Shown piece after piece: positions 1 to 8,387 of a DNA stretch of 64,000 nt. The notes under the pieces were generated by a model. That model saw only the letters and a list, made by a program, of their open reading frames with translations, did no database searches and had not been told where the DNA came from. Every line of letters begins with the position of its first letter. Positions within the stretch are counted from its first letter, which is position 1. The position numbers and the translations under genes were made by a program. The stretch is from Hyphomicrobium methylovorum. GTDB lineage: Bacteria; Pseudomonadota; Alphaproteobacteria; Rhizobiales; Hyphomicrobiaceae. The stretch lies in contig NZ_QHJE01000001.1 in the NCBI RefSeq assembly GCF_013626205.1, positions 1,426,001 to 1,490,000 on the forward strand, written 5' to 3'.

Positions 1-234
1 ACGGCGGTTGCGTTCTCGGCGCCGCAGGATTTGCTGGCGTCAGCTTCAGAAGACGGGCTCGTGCGACTGAGGAGCCTGAAACGTCCGCGCACAGTCATCA
101 AGCTGCCCGGTACCAATGTTGGCGCGGAATCCATCGCATTCACCAATGACGGACACACTCTCTTAACGGGTGGACGCGACGGTGTTCTCCGCTTCTGGAC
201 GCTGCCCGACGCGCTGGTCGCGCAAAGCAATTGA
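1..234 (+). CDS. WD40-repeat protein, C-terminal end (partial)
   Basis: The reading frame is open from the first base, so the gene starts outside the window and only about 77 C-terminal residues are visible. They form two WD40-like blades: one around LASASEDGLVRLRSL and one around LLTGGRDGVLRFWTLP, each with the pattern of a GH-type turn followed by a short strand ending in W/L-x-L. WD40 propellers are protein interaction scaffolds; no specific function can be read from this fragment. It lies about 100 bp upstream of cydA on the same strand, with no visible terminator between them, but nothing ties it to the oxidase. The TTG at 31 is only an internal codon. Confidence 0.75.
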   Translation, partial: TAVAFSAPQDLLASASEDGLVRLRSLKRPRTVIKLPGTNVGAESIAFTNDGHTLLTGGRDGVLRFWTLPDALVAQSN

Positions 235-331
235 TGGCAATGTCACAGCGGTGCTGTGTAGCCTCGACGTCAATTCACTGTAGCTGCATGATGCCCTGGT
301 AAAAATTGGAGCCGCCTAAAGGGGTTCGCAA

Positions 332-1741
332 ATGGACGTCGATGCTGTCCTGTTGGCTCGGATACAGTTCGCCTTTACCATTACGTTTCACATTATTTTT
401 CCCAGCCTATCGATCGGGCTCGCGGCATTCATCGCCACGCTGCTCGTTCGCTGGCGAATGAATGGTCAAGAACACCTGCGGCGTCTTGCGCGGTTCTGGA
501 CGAAAATCTTTGCCGTCTCTTTCGCGATGGGCGTCGTGTCGGGGATCGTGCTGTCCTATCAGATCGGCACCAACTGGGCGAATTTCTCGGTCGTAGCCGG
601 TAACATCGTCGGCCCGCTGATGGGCTATGAAGTGCTGACCGCGTTCTTTCTCGAAGCGACATTCCTCGGCATCATGCTTTTTGGCTGGGATCGCGTCTCG
701 CCAAACCTGCACGTTGCTTCGGCCGTTCTCGTAGCGGTTGGAACGTCGATGTCGGCATTCTGGATTCTATCCGCGAACAGCTGGATGCAGACCCCGGCCG
801 GATTCGAAATGCGGGACGGCATCGCTGTGCCGATCGACTGGTTCAAAGTCATCTTCAATCCCAGTTTCCCCTATCGCTTCGCGCATATGTTCACGGCCGC
901 TTACCTGACGACCTCGCTTGTCGTGCTGGCTGTTGGCGCGCGCTATATCGTTGCCGGCCGCTTTCTCGAAGAAGCCAAGACGATGATCCGCATGGGCCTT
1001 GGCATGGTTGCGATCCTCGCACCGCTGCAGCTCGTCATCGGCGACGCGCACGGCCTCAACACCGCTGAGCATCAGCCGGTGAAGGTTGCGGCGATGGAAG
1101 CCCATTGGGATGGCAGCAAGCCTGCCGATCTCATTCTATTTGCCTGGCCGGACGCCAAGGCGGAGAAGAACCATTTCGAGATTTCCATTCCGCGTCTCGC
1201 AAGCGTCATCATCAAGCATGACCCGGATGGACTTTTCAAAGGCCTGAAGGATTTTCCGGCTGATGAACGGCCGCCGCTTCTACCCGTCTTCTTTGCGTTC
1301 CGGGTGATGGTCGGCATCGGACTTTTGATGATCGGCATCGGCGTCGTTGGCGCGTTCCTTTGGTGGCGCAAACGCCTGTTCGAATCAACGTGGTTCTTGA
1401 AACCCGTTGCGTACGCTTGGCCGCTTGGGTTCATCGCCATTGTTGCGGGCTGGTGGGTTACGGAGACGGGACGGCAACCGTATCTCGTCTATGGCATCCT
1501 GCGAACAGCAGACGCCGTTTCGCCGGTGGCATTCGGCGCGGTGCTGACGACACTCATTCTGTTCGTACTGATTTACACGAGCGTCTTTTCGATGGGCATC
1601 TTGTACATCAACAAGCTGATCGCGAAGGGGCCTCAGGGCGCGGCTGTCTCACCGCATGCAGATGGCAATGAATCTGCTGGAGCGCGGCCGCTTTCGGTGG
1701 CGCGAGAAGCAACGCGCAGCGCTCTTGAATCGAAGGAGTAG
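332..1741 (+). CDS. cydA: Cytochrome bd ubiquinol oxidase subunit I (CIO type)
   Basis: This is the quinol-oxidising subunit of the cytochrome bd terminal oxidase in the inner membrane. At 469 residues it is shorter than E. coli CydA. Haem ligands can be placed by eye: His20 in the first helix (FHIIFPS), His185 (RFAHMF) and Met326 in FRVMVG, with Glu100 and Glu108 in the conserved helix (YEVLTAFFLE). The spacing between His185 and Met326 is short, which fits the short Q-loop of the cyanide-insensitive (CioA-like) branch. GRQPYLVYG near residue 383 is the family signature. An AAAGGGG ribosome binding site (317-323) precedes the ATG. cydB follows after 5 bp, so the two form one operon. Such oxidases support respiration at low oxygen or under respiratory poisons; the short Q-loop assignment is by inspection. 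Confidence 0.96.
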   Translation: MDVDAVLLARIQFAFTITFHIIFPSLSIGLAAFIATLLVRWRMNGQEHLRRLARFWTKIFAVSFAMGVVSGIVLSYQIGTNWANFSVVAGNIVGPLMGYEVLTAFFLEATFLGIMLFGWDRVSPNLHVASAVLVAVGTSMSAFWILSANSWMQTPAGFEMRDGIAVPIDWFKVIFNPSFPYRFAHMFTAAYLTTSLVVLAVGARYIVAGRFLEEAKTMIRMGLGMVAILAPLQLVIGDAHGLNTAEHQPVKVAAMEAHWDGSKPADLILFAWPDAKAEKNHFEISIPRLASVIIKHDPDGLFKGLKDFPADERPPLLPVFFAFRVMVGIGLLMIGIGVVGAFLWWRKRLFESTWFLKPVAYAWPLGFIAIVAGWWVTETGRQPYLVYGILRTADAVSPVAFGAVLTTLILFVLIYTSVFSMGILYINKLIAKGPQGAAVSPHADGNESAGARPLSVAREATRSALESKE

Positions 1742-1746
1742 GGCGA

Positions 1747-2766
1747 ATGGATGACTCACTCGCATATGCCCTGCCATTGATCTGGGCTGCCGTTCTCGCA
1801 ACCGCCGTGACGCTCTACGTCGTTCTCGACGGGTTCGGATTGGGCCTCGGCATCCTCTTTCATGCGGAGCCGAGAGAAGACCGTCGTGACGTGATGATGA
1901 ACACCATCGCGCCCTTCTGGGACGGCAATCAGACGTGGCTCGTCATGGGTGGCGGCGGGCTTATGGCTGCGTTCCCGAAGGCCTACGGCGTCATCATGTC
2001 GGGGCTCTACATTCCGATCATCATCATGCTGCTGGCGTTGGTTTTTCGCGGCGTGGCGTTCGAATTCCGCTGGGTCTCCAAACCGAAGCACCAGTTTTGG
2101 GATCTCGCATTTTCGTGGGGCGCTCTGGTCGCAACGTTTACTCAGGGCGTCGTGCTTGGCGGATTGCTGCAGGGTCTCGCGGTCGAGGGCAATCACTACG
2201 CTGGCGGGACGTTCGACTGGCTCACGCCGTTCTCGCTGTTCTGCGGCGCAGCCCTTGTCGCTGGCTACGGCCTGCTTGGCACCACTTGGCTCATCTATAA
2301 AACCGACGGCGATCTGCAGGACTGGGCGCGCAACACTGCGAAGGTTGCGCTGCTTTTGCTGGTCGCTGCGACGGTCGTCGTCAGTCTCTGGACGCCGTTC
2401 TCTGTTCCGCGCATCGCTGAGCGCTGGTTCGAATGGCCGAACATTCTTCTGTTTGCGCCCGTTCCGCTGCTCACGGCCTACGCCGCGTGGCGCTGCTGGA
2501 ACGGGATCGAAAATATCGGGAACGACGGCGAGGCCTTCGTTTCCGCCGTTGGGATTTTTCTGCTGGGCTTCGTCGGCCTGTTGATTTCCAATGTGCCCTA
2601 TCTCGTTCCCAACTCGATGACCGTCTGGGAAGCCGCGGCGGCGCCTTCGTCTCAGCTTTTCCTGCTCGTTGGAACGCTGGTGCTGCTGCCGATCATTCTC
2701 GGCTACACGGTCTTCGTGTACTGGACGTTCCGCGGCAAAGTCCGCGAGAGCGAAGGGTATCACTGA
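1747..2766 (+). CDS. cydB: Cytochrome bd ubiquinol oxidase subunit II
   Basis: This 339-residue polytopic membrane protein pairs with CydA to form the bd oxidase. It begins with the typical CydB helix ending in LYVVLDGFGLGLGILF and contains the conserved NTIAPFWDGNQTWLV stretch, which is diagnostic of the family. Several further hydrophobic helices run to the end. It starts 5 bp after the cydA stop (GGCG before the ATG), so translation is probably coupled. No CydX-like or DUF2474-like small protein could be found in the 108 bp that follow, which is notable because many CIO-type operons carry one. Confidence 0.96.
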   Translation: MDDSLAYALPLIWAAVLATAVTLYVVLDGFGLGLGILFHAEPREDRRDVMMNTIAPFWDGNQTWLVMGGGGLMAAFPKAYGVIMSGLYIPIIIMLLALVFRGVAFEFRWVSKPKHQFWDLAFSWGALVATFTQGVVLGGLLQGLAVEGNHYAGGTFDWLTPFSLFCGAALVAGYGLLGTTWLIYKTDGDLQDWARNTAKVALLLLVAATVVVSLWTPFSVPRIAERWFEWPNILLFAPVPLLTAYAAWRCWNGIENIGNDGEAFVSAVGIFLLGFVGLLISNVPYLVPNSMTVWEAAAAPSSQLFLLVGTLVLLPIILGYTVFVYWTFRGKVRESEGYH

Positions 2767-2874
2767 CGCGCGCTCGCATTTCTGGGGATTAGCGCCATTG
2801 CGGGCGGAGCGCCTGTGTTACGACAAAGCTCCGCCATCATTCCTTCCAAAGGTTCGCTGGCGAATCGCGGGGAG

Positions 2875-4080
2875 ATGACATTGTTCGGCTGGCGCAGGCG
2901 CAGCGAAGGCTTCGAATGGCGTGAATACGTGCGGACCACGGTGCTTGTGCGCCGTGCCGACCGTCAACGCCGGATCGAGGATGCGCGCGCGGCGGCCGTC
3001 GACAAGGTCAAACATGCGGCCGATGCTGGAGCGGAAGCGGGGCGCGCCGGCGTTTCGTTTGCTGGATCACACATTTCCCGGTTTTTTGCCTTCCTCGGCA
3101 ACGTGCTGCTCGATCTCGCAGTCGCAATTTTCTACGTTTCAGGGCGCTGGTTCAAATTCATCGGCTCGGTGATCGCGGACGCATTCGGCGCTGTGTTCGC
3201 GCCGTTGACGCGCTTCCTGCGTGCCAAGGGCGAAGCGGCGGCGTCAAAATTGAAGGGCGTGGGACTGAAGACGCCGCAGTGGTCAGCGCGCATGCCCGCG
3301 ATGCCTTCGATGCCCGACTTTGCGCGCCGTATCCCCTTCAATCCGCAGTATGTGGTTCTGGGGTTGGCCGCGCTCGGCCTGATTTATTTCGGCGGACCAA
3401 TCCTGCGCAGCGCCGATGGACTGAACCTCGCGGATATGTCCAGCGGTGTAAGCACCGGTTCCGTGACGGTCGCGACGGAGATTTCCGGCTCGAGCTTCGC
3501 CGTCAACGGCGAGGTGCTGCGGGTCGACGGTGCGCTGGTGCGCCTCGAAGGAATTGAAGCGCCTGAGACGGGGCAGCCCTGCTACCGCGCGAACGGCAAG
3601 AAATGGGACTGCGCCAGAGCCGCGCGGATGGGCCTTTCTCGGCTCGTGCGACGCAAGGCCGTGACCTGCACGCCGTCCGGTCAGGATGCTGATGGCCGCG
3701 TTCTGGCACGATGCACCATCGGCGGCGATACCGATGTCGCGACCGAGGCCGTGCGTCACGGGTATGTGTTTGCAGTGGGATCGTTCTTCAATTCGTTGAG
3801 CGCCGAAGAGAAAGAAGCGCGCGTCGCCAAGGCGGGAATTTGGCAAGGCAACGTGCAGCGTCCGCAGGAGTGGCGCGATCAGGCGTGGGAAGACGCCAAG
3901 CAGGCAGCGCCGGATGGCTGTCCGATCAAAGGCTTTGTGCGGTCTTCGACGAAGATTTACGCGCTCCCCTGGGCACCTGAATACAACCGCGCGAGGGTTC
4001 GGACGGATCGGGGCGAACGCTGGTTCTGCAGCGAAGACGAGGCCAAGGCGGCTGGCTTCACGTCCTCAAGCCGTTCCTAG
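2875..4080 (+). CDS. Membrane-anchored thermonuclease-like (SNase-fold) protein
   Basis: The N-terminal 150 residues hold a basic start (FGWRRRSEGFEW), a hydrophobic segment (FFAFLGNVLLDLAVAIFYV) and a second one (YVVLGLAALGLIYFGG). These place the C-terminal part on one side of the membrane. From about residue 200 an SNase (TNase) domain runs: VRLEGIEAPE keeps the Arg and Glu of the staphylococcal nuclease active site, and DADGRVLARC supplies the second Arg. The usual DGDT calcium-binding turn is not recognisable. A C-terminal module starting CPIKGFV resembles the small domain often attached to bacterial thermonucleases. Start choice: GGGGAG (2869-2874) directly abuts the ATG at 2875 but lies an ideal 6 bp before a TTG at 2881, so the TTG may be the real start; a GTG at 2815 is less likely. 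Nuclease activity is inferred. Confidence 0.8.
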   Translation: MTLFGWRRRSEGFEWREYVRTTVLVRRADRQRRIEDARAAAVDKVKHAADAGAEAGRAGVSFAGSHISRFFAFLGNVLLDLAVAIFYVSGRWFKFIGSVIADAFGAVFAPLTRFLRAKGEAAASKLKGVGLKTPQWSARMPAMPSMPDFARRIPFNPQYVVLGLAALGLIYFGGPILRSADGLNLADMSSGVSTGSVTVATEISGSSFAVNGEVLRVDGALVRLEGIEAPETGQPCYRANGKKWDCARAARMGLSRLVRRKAVTCTPSGQDADGRVLARCTIGGDTDVATEAVRHGYVFAVGSFFNSLSAEEKEARVAKAGIWQGNVQRPQEWRDQAWEDAKQAAPDGCPIKGFVRSSTKIYALPWAPEYNRARVRTDRGERWFCSEDEAKAAGFTSSSRS

Positions 4081-4107
4081 ACCTGCGCCTTCTCCGGGAA
4101 TGCGGGC

Positions 4108-4198
4108 AAAAAAAAAGCCCACGATCGGGGGAGACCATGGGCCGACTGGAGGATGTTGGCGCCTCATTGGGGGAATGGGGACAGCGCAAACGCTCCAT
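4108..4198 (-). ncRNA. Candidate trans-acting small RNA with C-rich loops and intrinsic terminator
   Basis: On the minus strand a promoter-like pair TTGTTC (4226-4231) and TATATT (4204-4209), 16 bp apart, is followed by a region with no ORF. It ends in a 7-bp hairpin (GCCCATG/CGTGGGC) and nine T residues (4116-4108), a textbook intrinsic terminator. The predicted transcript is about 91 nt. It shows a short AGCG/CGCU hairpin, a CAUU/AAUG hairpin with a CCCCC loop, a single-stranded CCUCC, and CUCCCCC in the terminator loop. Exposed C-rich anti-Shine-Dalgarno motifs are a hallmark of several alphaproteobacterial trans-acting sRNA families. It could instead be the 3' UTR of the gene at 4332-5162, processed or primary. 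The RNA family is not identified. Confidence 0.6.
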
Positions 4199-4203
4199 CA
4201 CGC

Positions 4204-4231
4204 AATATATCGATAGATTGCGGCAGAACAA
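4204..4231 (-). promoter_or_regulatory. Putative sigma-70 promoter of the candidate sRNA
   Basis: The minus strand reads TTGTTC, a 16-bp spacer, then TATATT, with a purine about 6 bp downstream at 4198. A second -35-like TTGACA lies further upstream near 4262 but has no good -10 partner at 17 bp. The call rests on consensus matching and on the terminator that ends the unit. Confidence 0.45.
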
Positions 4232-4331
4232 GATCGCGCCGATTCTGATTCGACGTTTTTTGTCAATCTGTGACGGTTTTACTGTTTGATCGACATACAA
4301 GCCACACCGCCATAAGGCGCTGAGATATCTC

Positions 4332-5162
4332 TTATTTGTGCCATTGCACGACGAACGGAGTGATCTGAACCTCCGAAGAGCCGCTGGCTTTTGCGTATCC
4401 GACATCGGAAACGACGCCGCTAAAGCCCCGCCGCTCTTCGTTCCAAAGAACGAGATCGCCGCGTTGCGCCAGCATCTGACCGTCGGCCCACAGGCGGACG
4501 AGCCCATTATTTTTCCCGGCTGAGTTGAGGATGACTTCCTCCTCAATCCTCACCCAGCGGTCGCGCGGCCAAGTGTTTTTGGATTCGGACCAGCTTGCGC
4601 CTTCGCTCGTGCGGACCTCGACGCCGACGGCGCCGAGACCAAGCCAGGTGGGACGGACAATGAAGCTGTCACCCGGTAATGCGCCGTCCAGATCCGACGG
4701 GGTCAATGCCGTGTAAATGCCGGGTAACCGGCCCGCGTGCTCGAAATCGAAATCCTGCGAGAGCCGCGCGCGATAGGACAGACAGACCGATTTTGCCTCG
4801 GTGAGTTCCGGCGTTTGCCAAAGGAAGCCTGCGCCGTTGCGTCCTGGATTGTTCTCATCGTCAACCGGCTCAAGCACGATCTTCAAGCTGGCATCCTGCC
4901 CCTTGCCGTCGACGCCAACGACGACCGCATTTTCCAGCAATCCCCATTCCCGCGATCCGACGCGCGCCTGAATCTCCATCGGGGTCAGGATTTGACCGCG
5001 TTCATTGTCCAGGGCGAATTGCTTGCCTGCGGGGTAGCGTCCGCTGCACGGCTCAACGTGCTCGTGGCTGAAGAAGCCAGAGCCGATATACCCGACAACC
5101 ATCAGAAGCACGGCAACCCCGGAGGCATTGAAAAGCATGCTCCCGGTCGAATTGTAACGCAT
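4332..5162 (-). CDS. Membrane-anchored protein with a polysaccharide lyase 14-like domain
   Basis: The 276-residue product has a single hydrophobic segment at residues 14-31 (uncleaved anchor or signal peptide). The soluble domain is rich in beta-strand patterns. Blocks such as LPGIYTA, FIVRPTWLG, VGVEVRT and the stretch around NTWPRDRWVRIEEEVILN followed by GLVRLWADGQ match the jelly-roll of PL14 alginate/glucuronan lyase-like proteins as I remember them. Catalytic residues cannot be assigned with confidence, so it may bind rather than cleave polysaccharide. It stands alone, divergent from the gene at 5529, and its transcript would run toward the candidate sRNA. The ATG is the first in frame; GAGG lies about 12 bp upstream. 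Confidence 0.65.
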   Translation of the reverse strand: MRYNSTGSMLFNASGVAVLLMVVGYIGSGFFSHEHVEPCSGRYPAGKQFALDNERGQILTPMEIQARVGSREWGLLENAVVVGVDGKGQDASLKIVLEPVDDENNPGRNGAGFLWQTPELTEAKSVCLSYRARLSQDFDFEHAGRLPGIYTALTPSDLDGALPGDSFIVRPTWLGLGAVGVEVRTSEGASWSESKNTWPRDRWVRIEEEVILNSAGKNNGLVRLWADGQMLAQRGDLVLWNEERRGFSGVVSDVGYAKASGSSEVQITPFVVQWHK

Positions 5163-5528
5163 GGGCTATCGCAATCCTCGGAACGACCGCGCCGGGTGGC
5201 GCGCCGACCCCCTTCGTAAGCTGCATACTACCTGCAACATCGTTTAGGCATCGTTTCCGATCCGGGATCGGGCAGGGCTCTGCGCCAATTGAGCCCGTGG
5301 CGCTAAGCGAAGCCTGCTGAACAATTTTTCCGGATTGTCGTCCGCGGCTCTTGCGATGCCCGGATTTCCGGGCCGGTGGCCTGCGTTTGTGTTGCAGATT
5401 CACACCATGATTTTATCCGAACGCTCCGCGTCCTGTGGAATCAGCTTCTCCCCGCTCCCTTTTGTGCGCATGCCCGCTAAAATGCGGCCGTCTTGGGGCA
5501 CGGGCGTTAGTAACCAGAGGGGTATGTT
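5163..5528. other. Divergent intergenic region, 366 bp
   Basis: This stretch separates two divergent genes and should hold both promoters. I see a short palindrome CCGATCCGGGATCGG near 5257-5271 and a perfect 6-bp hairpin GCCCGG-ATTT-CCGGGC at about 5358-5373, neither followed by a T-tract. No convincing -35/-10 pair and no small ORF with a ribosome binding site were found. Confidence 0.5.
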
Positions 5529-6836
5529 ATGTTTCGAGGACTGGTACTGGGCCTCTGTGCCGTAATGGCCATGAGCTTGATGTCCAGCGCTGAGGCGCGG
5601 CACCGCAAATGGCATCGGCACCATCACCACCATCATCAGACCTATGGCGACCAGTTGATCGTCATTGCTGAAACGGACGTGGATCTCGGACTCGAGCGCT
5701 ACACGATCGACGTTCGGCAGGCGAAGGGCGCCTACAAAGGCATCCGCGTCAGAAACGCGATGGGCAAGCTCTTCGATCTTCAGCGCGTACAGATCGTCTA
5801 TAGCGATGGTTCCGTGCACGACGAAGACCGGCAGATCGATATGTATCGCGGCGAGCGCAGCCGACCGATCAATCCGACCTACGAAAGCCGGTTCATCGAT
5901 CAGATCAACATCACGCAGGAACCAGGCTATGGCCGTGGCCGCTTGCAGATCATCGGTATTCAGGATCGCGAAGGCCGGCGTATGGACCGCTCGGATCGCG
6001 ACGTTGCGTCGTCAGAGCCGGATCGGCCGTCGCGTCGGCGCCCTGAGAGAACGGAATCCAGCGATCTTACTGTAAGGCCGACGGTTCCGGTTGCCACGAA
6101 GGCGACGCCGGGACAGGCGACCGCTGGCGGCGATGTTCTGTTCGGTGCGCAGAATGTCGGCTTCCTGACGGACCGCGACGTGATCCGCGTCGGCAACGAA
6201 GTGGGCAAGTTTGCGAAGATCCGCTTGCGCGTTCTCGATAACGACATCCACATCACCGAAATGAAGGTCGTCTATAACAACGGCGAAAGCGATACGCTCG
6301 CCGTCAATGCCGACATTCCGAAGAACTCGCGCACGAACTGGATCGATCTCCGTGGGGATCGCTTCATCAAGGAAATCCAGCTCGTCTACCGGTCGCGTCC
6401 GAATTTCAACGGGCAGGCCCGGATCGAAGTCTTCGGCCGTTATGCGCCGAACTGGTTGGGTTCGAGCGGCGAAGGTCGCAAGTATAACCAGGGCTGGCTG
6501 CTGCTCGGCGCCCAGACCGCAGGCTTTGTGGGCTTCGACAAGGACATCATTCCTGTCGCGAGCAACCAGGGTGGATTCAGGCGTCTCCGCGTCACGGTTC
6601 GCGACCGCGCAATCACCTTGAACGAAGTCAAGATCATCTATGCCGATGGCACCGATGAGACGGTTCCCGTGCGGACGAAGGTCGATGCAGGCGGCAGCTA
6701 TGGTCCGATCGATCTGAAAGGCCGCAGGCGGCAGGCGATCGATCATATCGAAGCTCGGTACCGCTCACGCTTCTTCGATTCCTCGGCTCGAGGCAAAGGG
6801 GCGGCAATCGTCGAAATTTGGGGGCAGCACGAGTGA
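5529..6836 (+). CDS. Exported protein with three DUF2541-like repeats and a His-rich N-terminus
   Basis: A signal peptide (about residues 1-24, ending SSAEA) is followed by a histidine cluster with six consecutive His. The rest holds three related modules, at about residues 38-140, 198-310 and 322-435. Each has a strand near DVIRV or DIIPV, a core like KIRLRVLDNDIHITEMKVVY, a conserved 'Y-x-D/N-G' turn, and ends in R(L/I)xI(I/F)G or VEIWG. The pattern resembles DUF2541-type beta domains. Modules 2 and 3 both begin (L)LFGAQ/LLGAQ. Modules 1 and 2 are joined by a charged low-complexity linker. An AGAGGGG ribosome binding site (5516-5522) supports the start. Function is unknown; the His run may bind metal. 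Confidence 0.8.
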   Translation: MFRGLVLGLCAVMAMSLMSSAEARHRKWHRHHHHHHQTYGDQLIVIAETDVDLGLERYTIDVRQAKGAYKGIRVRNAMGKLFDLQRVQIVYSDGSVHDEDRQIDMYRGERSRPINPTYESRFIDQINITQEPGYGRGRLQIIGIQDREGRRMDRSDRDVASSEPDRPSRRRPERTESSDLTVRPTVPVATKATPGQATAGGDVLFGAQNVGFLTDRDVIRVGNEVGKFAKIRLRVLDNDIHITEMKVVYNNGESDTLAVNADIPKNSRTNWIDLRGDRFIKEIQLVYRSRPNFNGQARIEVFGRYAPNWLGSSGEGRKYNQGWLLLGAQTAGFVGFDKDIIPVASNQGGFRRLRVTVRDRAITLNEVKIIYADGTDETVPVRTKVDAGGSYGPIDLKGRRRQAIDHIEARYRSRFFDSSARGKGAAIVEIWGQHE

Positions 6837-6873
6837 GGCCATCCATACAATCGACATAAACAGGACCATTGAA

Positions 6874-6899
6874 GGGGCCGGCAGTGCCGGCTCCTTTTT
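6874..6899 (+). terminator. Intrinsic terminator after the triple-repeat gene
   Basis: A 9-bp GC-rich stem (GGGGCCGGC / GCCGGCTCC, one G-T pair) with an AGT loop is followed directly by TTTTT. It lies 38 bp after the stop at 6836 and in the right orientation. Confidence 0.85.
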
Positions 6900-6979
6900 C
6901 ATGCCGACAAGAGGTGCACGTGTTCCTGTCGCACGTGCCGGTTTTCTACAGAAACCCATGCTGCGTACGTATATTCTGA

Positions 6980-7040
6980 TATCGATGCCATATCGGACAA
7001 CTGGGCAAATATGCTAGCCGACACCAGTTCGGCATCGATA
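6980..7040. promoter_or_regulatory. Long interrupted inverted repeat upstream of the desaturase gene
   Basis: Perfect 10-bp arms TATCGATGCC (6980-6989) and GGCATCGATA (7031-7040) enclose a second inverted pair AACTGG (6999-7004) and CCAGTT (7024-7029). The structure ends 10 bp before the GGGGAG ribosome binding site of the desaturase. It may fold in the 5' UTR or serve as an operator; there is no T-tract, so it is not a terminator. Confidence 0.5.
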
Positions 7041-7063
7041 ATATGCTCTAGGGGAGTGACGCC

Positions 7064-8170
7064 TTGAACCTCAGTCTCAAACAGCCGCTGCAAGCGGACG
7101 GTCGCGTAGATTTACGCGCGCGCGAAGCGCTGTTGGCGACGGGCATTGCGCCTGAAGCGATGCCGGAAACGCAGAAGCAGCGTGTGCGCCGTCTGGCAGC
7201 GCACTGCCAGAAATATCGCGGCGCTATTCCCCGTCTTGCAGTGCAGCAACTCCTGTCGACGCTCGTTCCACTCGTGCTGGTGGTTGGCGGCATGTTTGCG
7301 ACCGTCGAGCACGCATACTGGGCGACATTGCTGCTGGCGCTGCCCGCTGCGGGACTGCTCGTCCGCGCATTCATCATTCAGCACGACTGCGGACACGGAT
7401 CTTTCTTCAATTCGCGAAAGCTCAACGATTTCGTCGGCCGCTGCATGAGCGTGCTGACGATGGCGCCGTATGGCGTTTGGCGTCGCGAGCATGCGCATCA
7501 TCATGCGAGTTCAGGCAACCTCGATCGTCGCGGTGCAGGCGACATCGATACGGCCACGGTTCGCGAATACATGCAGTTCTCGAAGCTCGAGAAGCTGCGC
7601 TACAAACTTTACCGCAACCCGCTCTTTCTATTTGGCTTTGGCGTTCCGGTTTATTTCGTCATCCTGCAGCGCACCCCGTGGATGCACGCTCTTTCGGCGC
7701 GTGAAACATGGCGCAGCGTCCTTGGGTTGAATATCGGACTGGCCGTCTTTTACGCGCCGCTCGTCTACTTTTTCGGATTGAGCAACGTGCTTTGGGTTGG
7801 TCTGCCGGTTCTGCACATTGCGTCAGCGGCTGGCGGCTGGCTGTTCTTTATTCAGCATCAGTTCGAAGAGACTACGTGGGATCAGGCCGATGGCTGGGAT
7901 TTCCAAGTCGCGGCGTTGCTCGGTTCTTCCTATTACAAGCTGCCCAACATCCTGAACTGGTTCACCGGCAACATCGGCTTGCACCACATCCATCATCTCA
8001 ACAGCATGATCCCGAATTACCGGCTGCATGCGTGCCTAAACGCCAGCCCGGAACTCAAGGCGATCAACCGAATGACGCTGATGGACAGCATCAAATGTGC
8101 GCGACTGAAACTTTGGGATGAAGACTCCCGCAGGCTTATCGGGTTTGATGAGCTCCCCACGCGAGCGTGA
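7064..8170 (+). CDS. Fatty acid desaturase family protein
   Basis: This is a 368-residue integral membrane di-iron desaturase or hydroxylase. The three histidine boxes are clear: HDCGH at 107-111, HAHHH at 143-147 and HHIHH near 307-311. Hydrophobic pairs precede and separate them (around 58-80, 85-103, 185-205 and 215-250), as in acyl-lipid desaturases. The substrate, probably a membrane-lipid acyl chain, is inferred. The start is a TTG at 7064: GGGGAG (7051-7056) sits 7 bp upstream and the nearby ATG and GTG codons run into stops. It stands alone between a terminator and the serine-cycle block. The inverted repeat at 6980-7040 may control it. Confidence 0.9.
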   Translation: MNLSLKQPLQADGRVDLRAREALLATGIAPEAMPETQKQRVRRLAAHCQKYRGAIPRLAVQQLLSTLVPLVLVVGGMFATVEHAYWATLLLALPAAGLLVRAFIIQHDCGHGSFFNSRKLNDFVGRCMSVLTMAPYGVWRREHAHHHASSGNLDRRGAGDIDTATVREYMQFSKLEKLRYKLYRNPLFLFGFGVPVYFVILQRTPWMHALSARETWRSVLGLNIGLAVFYAPLVYFFGLSNVLWVGLPVLHIASAAGGWLFFIQHQFEETTWDQADGWDFQVAALLGSSYYKLPNILNWFTGNIGLHHIHHLNSMIPNYRLHACLNASPELKAINRMTLMDSIKCARLKLWDEDSRRLIGFDELPTRA

Positions 8171-8387
8171 CGCCAGCGGAATAATTCCAACGATCAGGGC
8201 TTCGGGCATACTCACCGACGCCCGCGTTTTCTCAAAATTACAGCAGTGGGTGTCGATGTATGCTCGCGCATATCGTGCTTTCGCGAGCGCCTTGCGCTCA
8301 GTCATCTTCATGACCTGCGAAGTGCGCGCGCCGACAGACGCGTGAGTTCTCACGTGTCCCAAATCTAAATCTGAAAAGCGAATGCGT

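Noticed and set aside
1756-2763. Open frame of 335 codons opposite cydB
   Set aside because: Exact antisense of cydB; the charged composition is what antisense reading of membrane helices gives.
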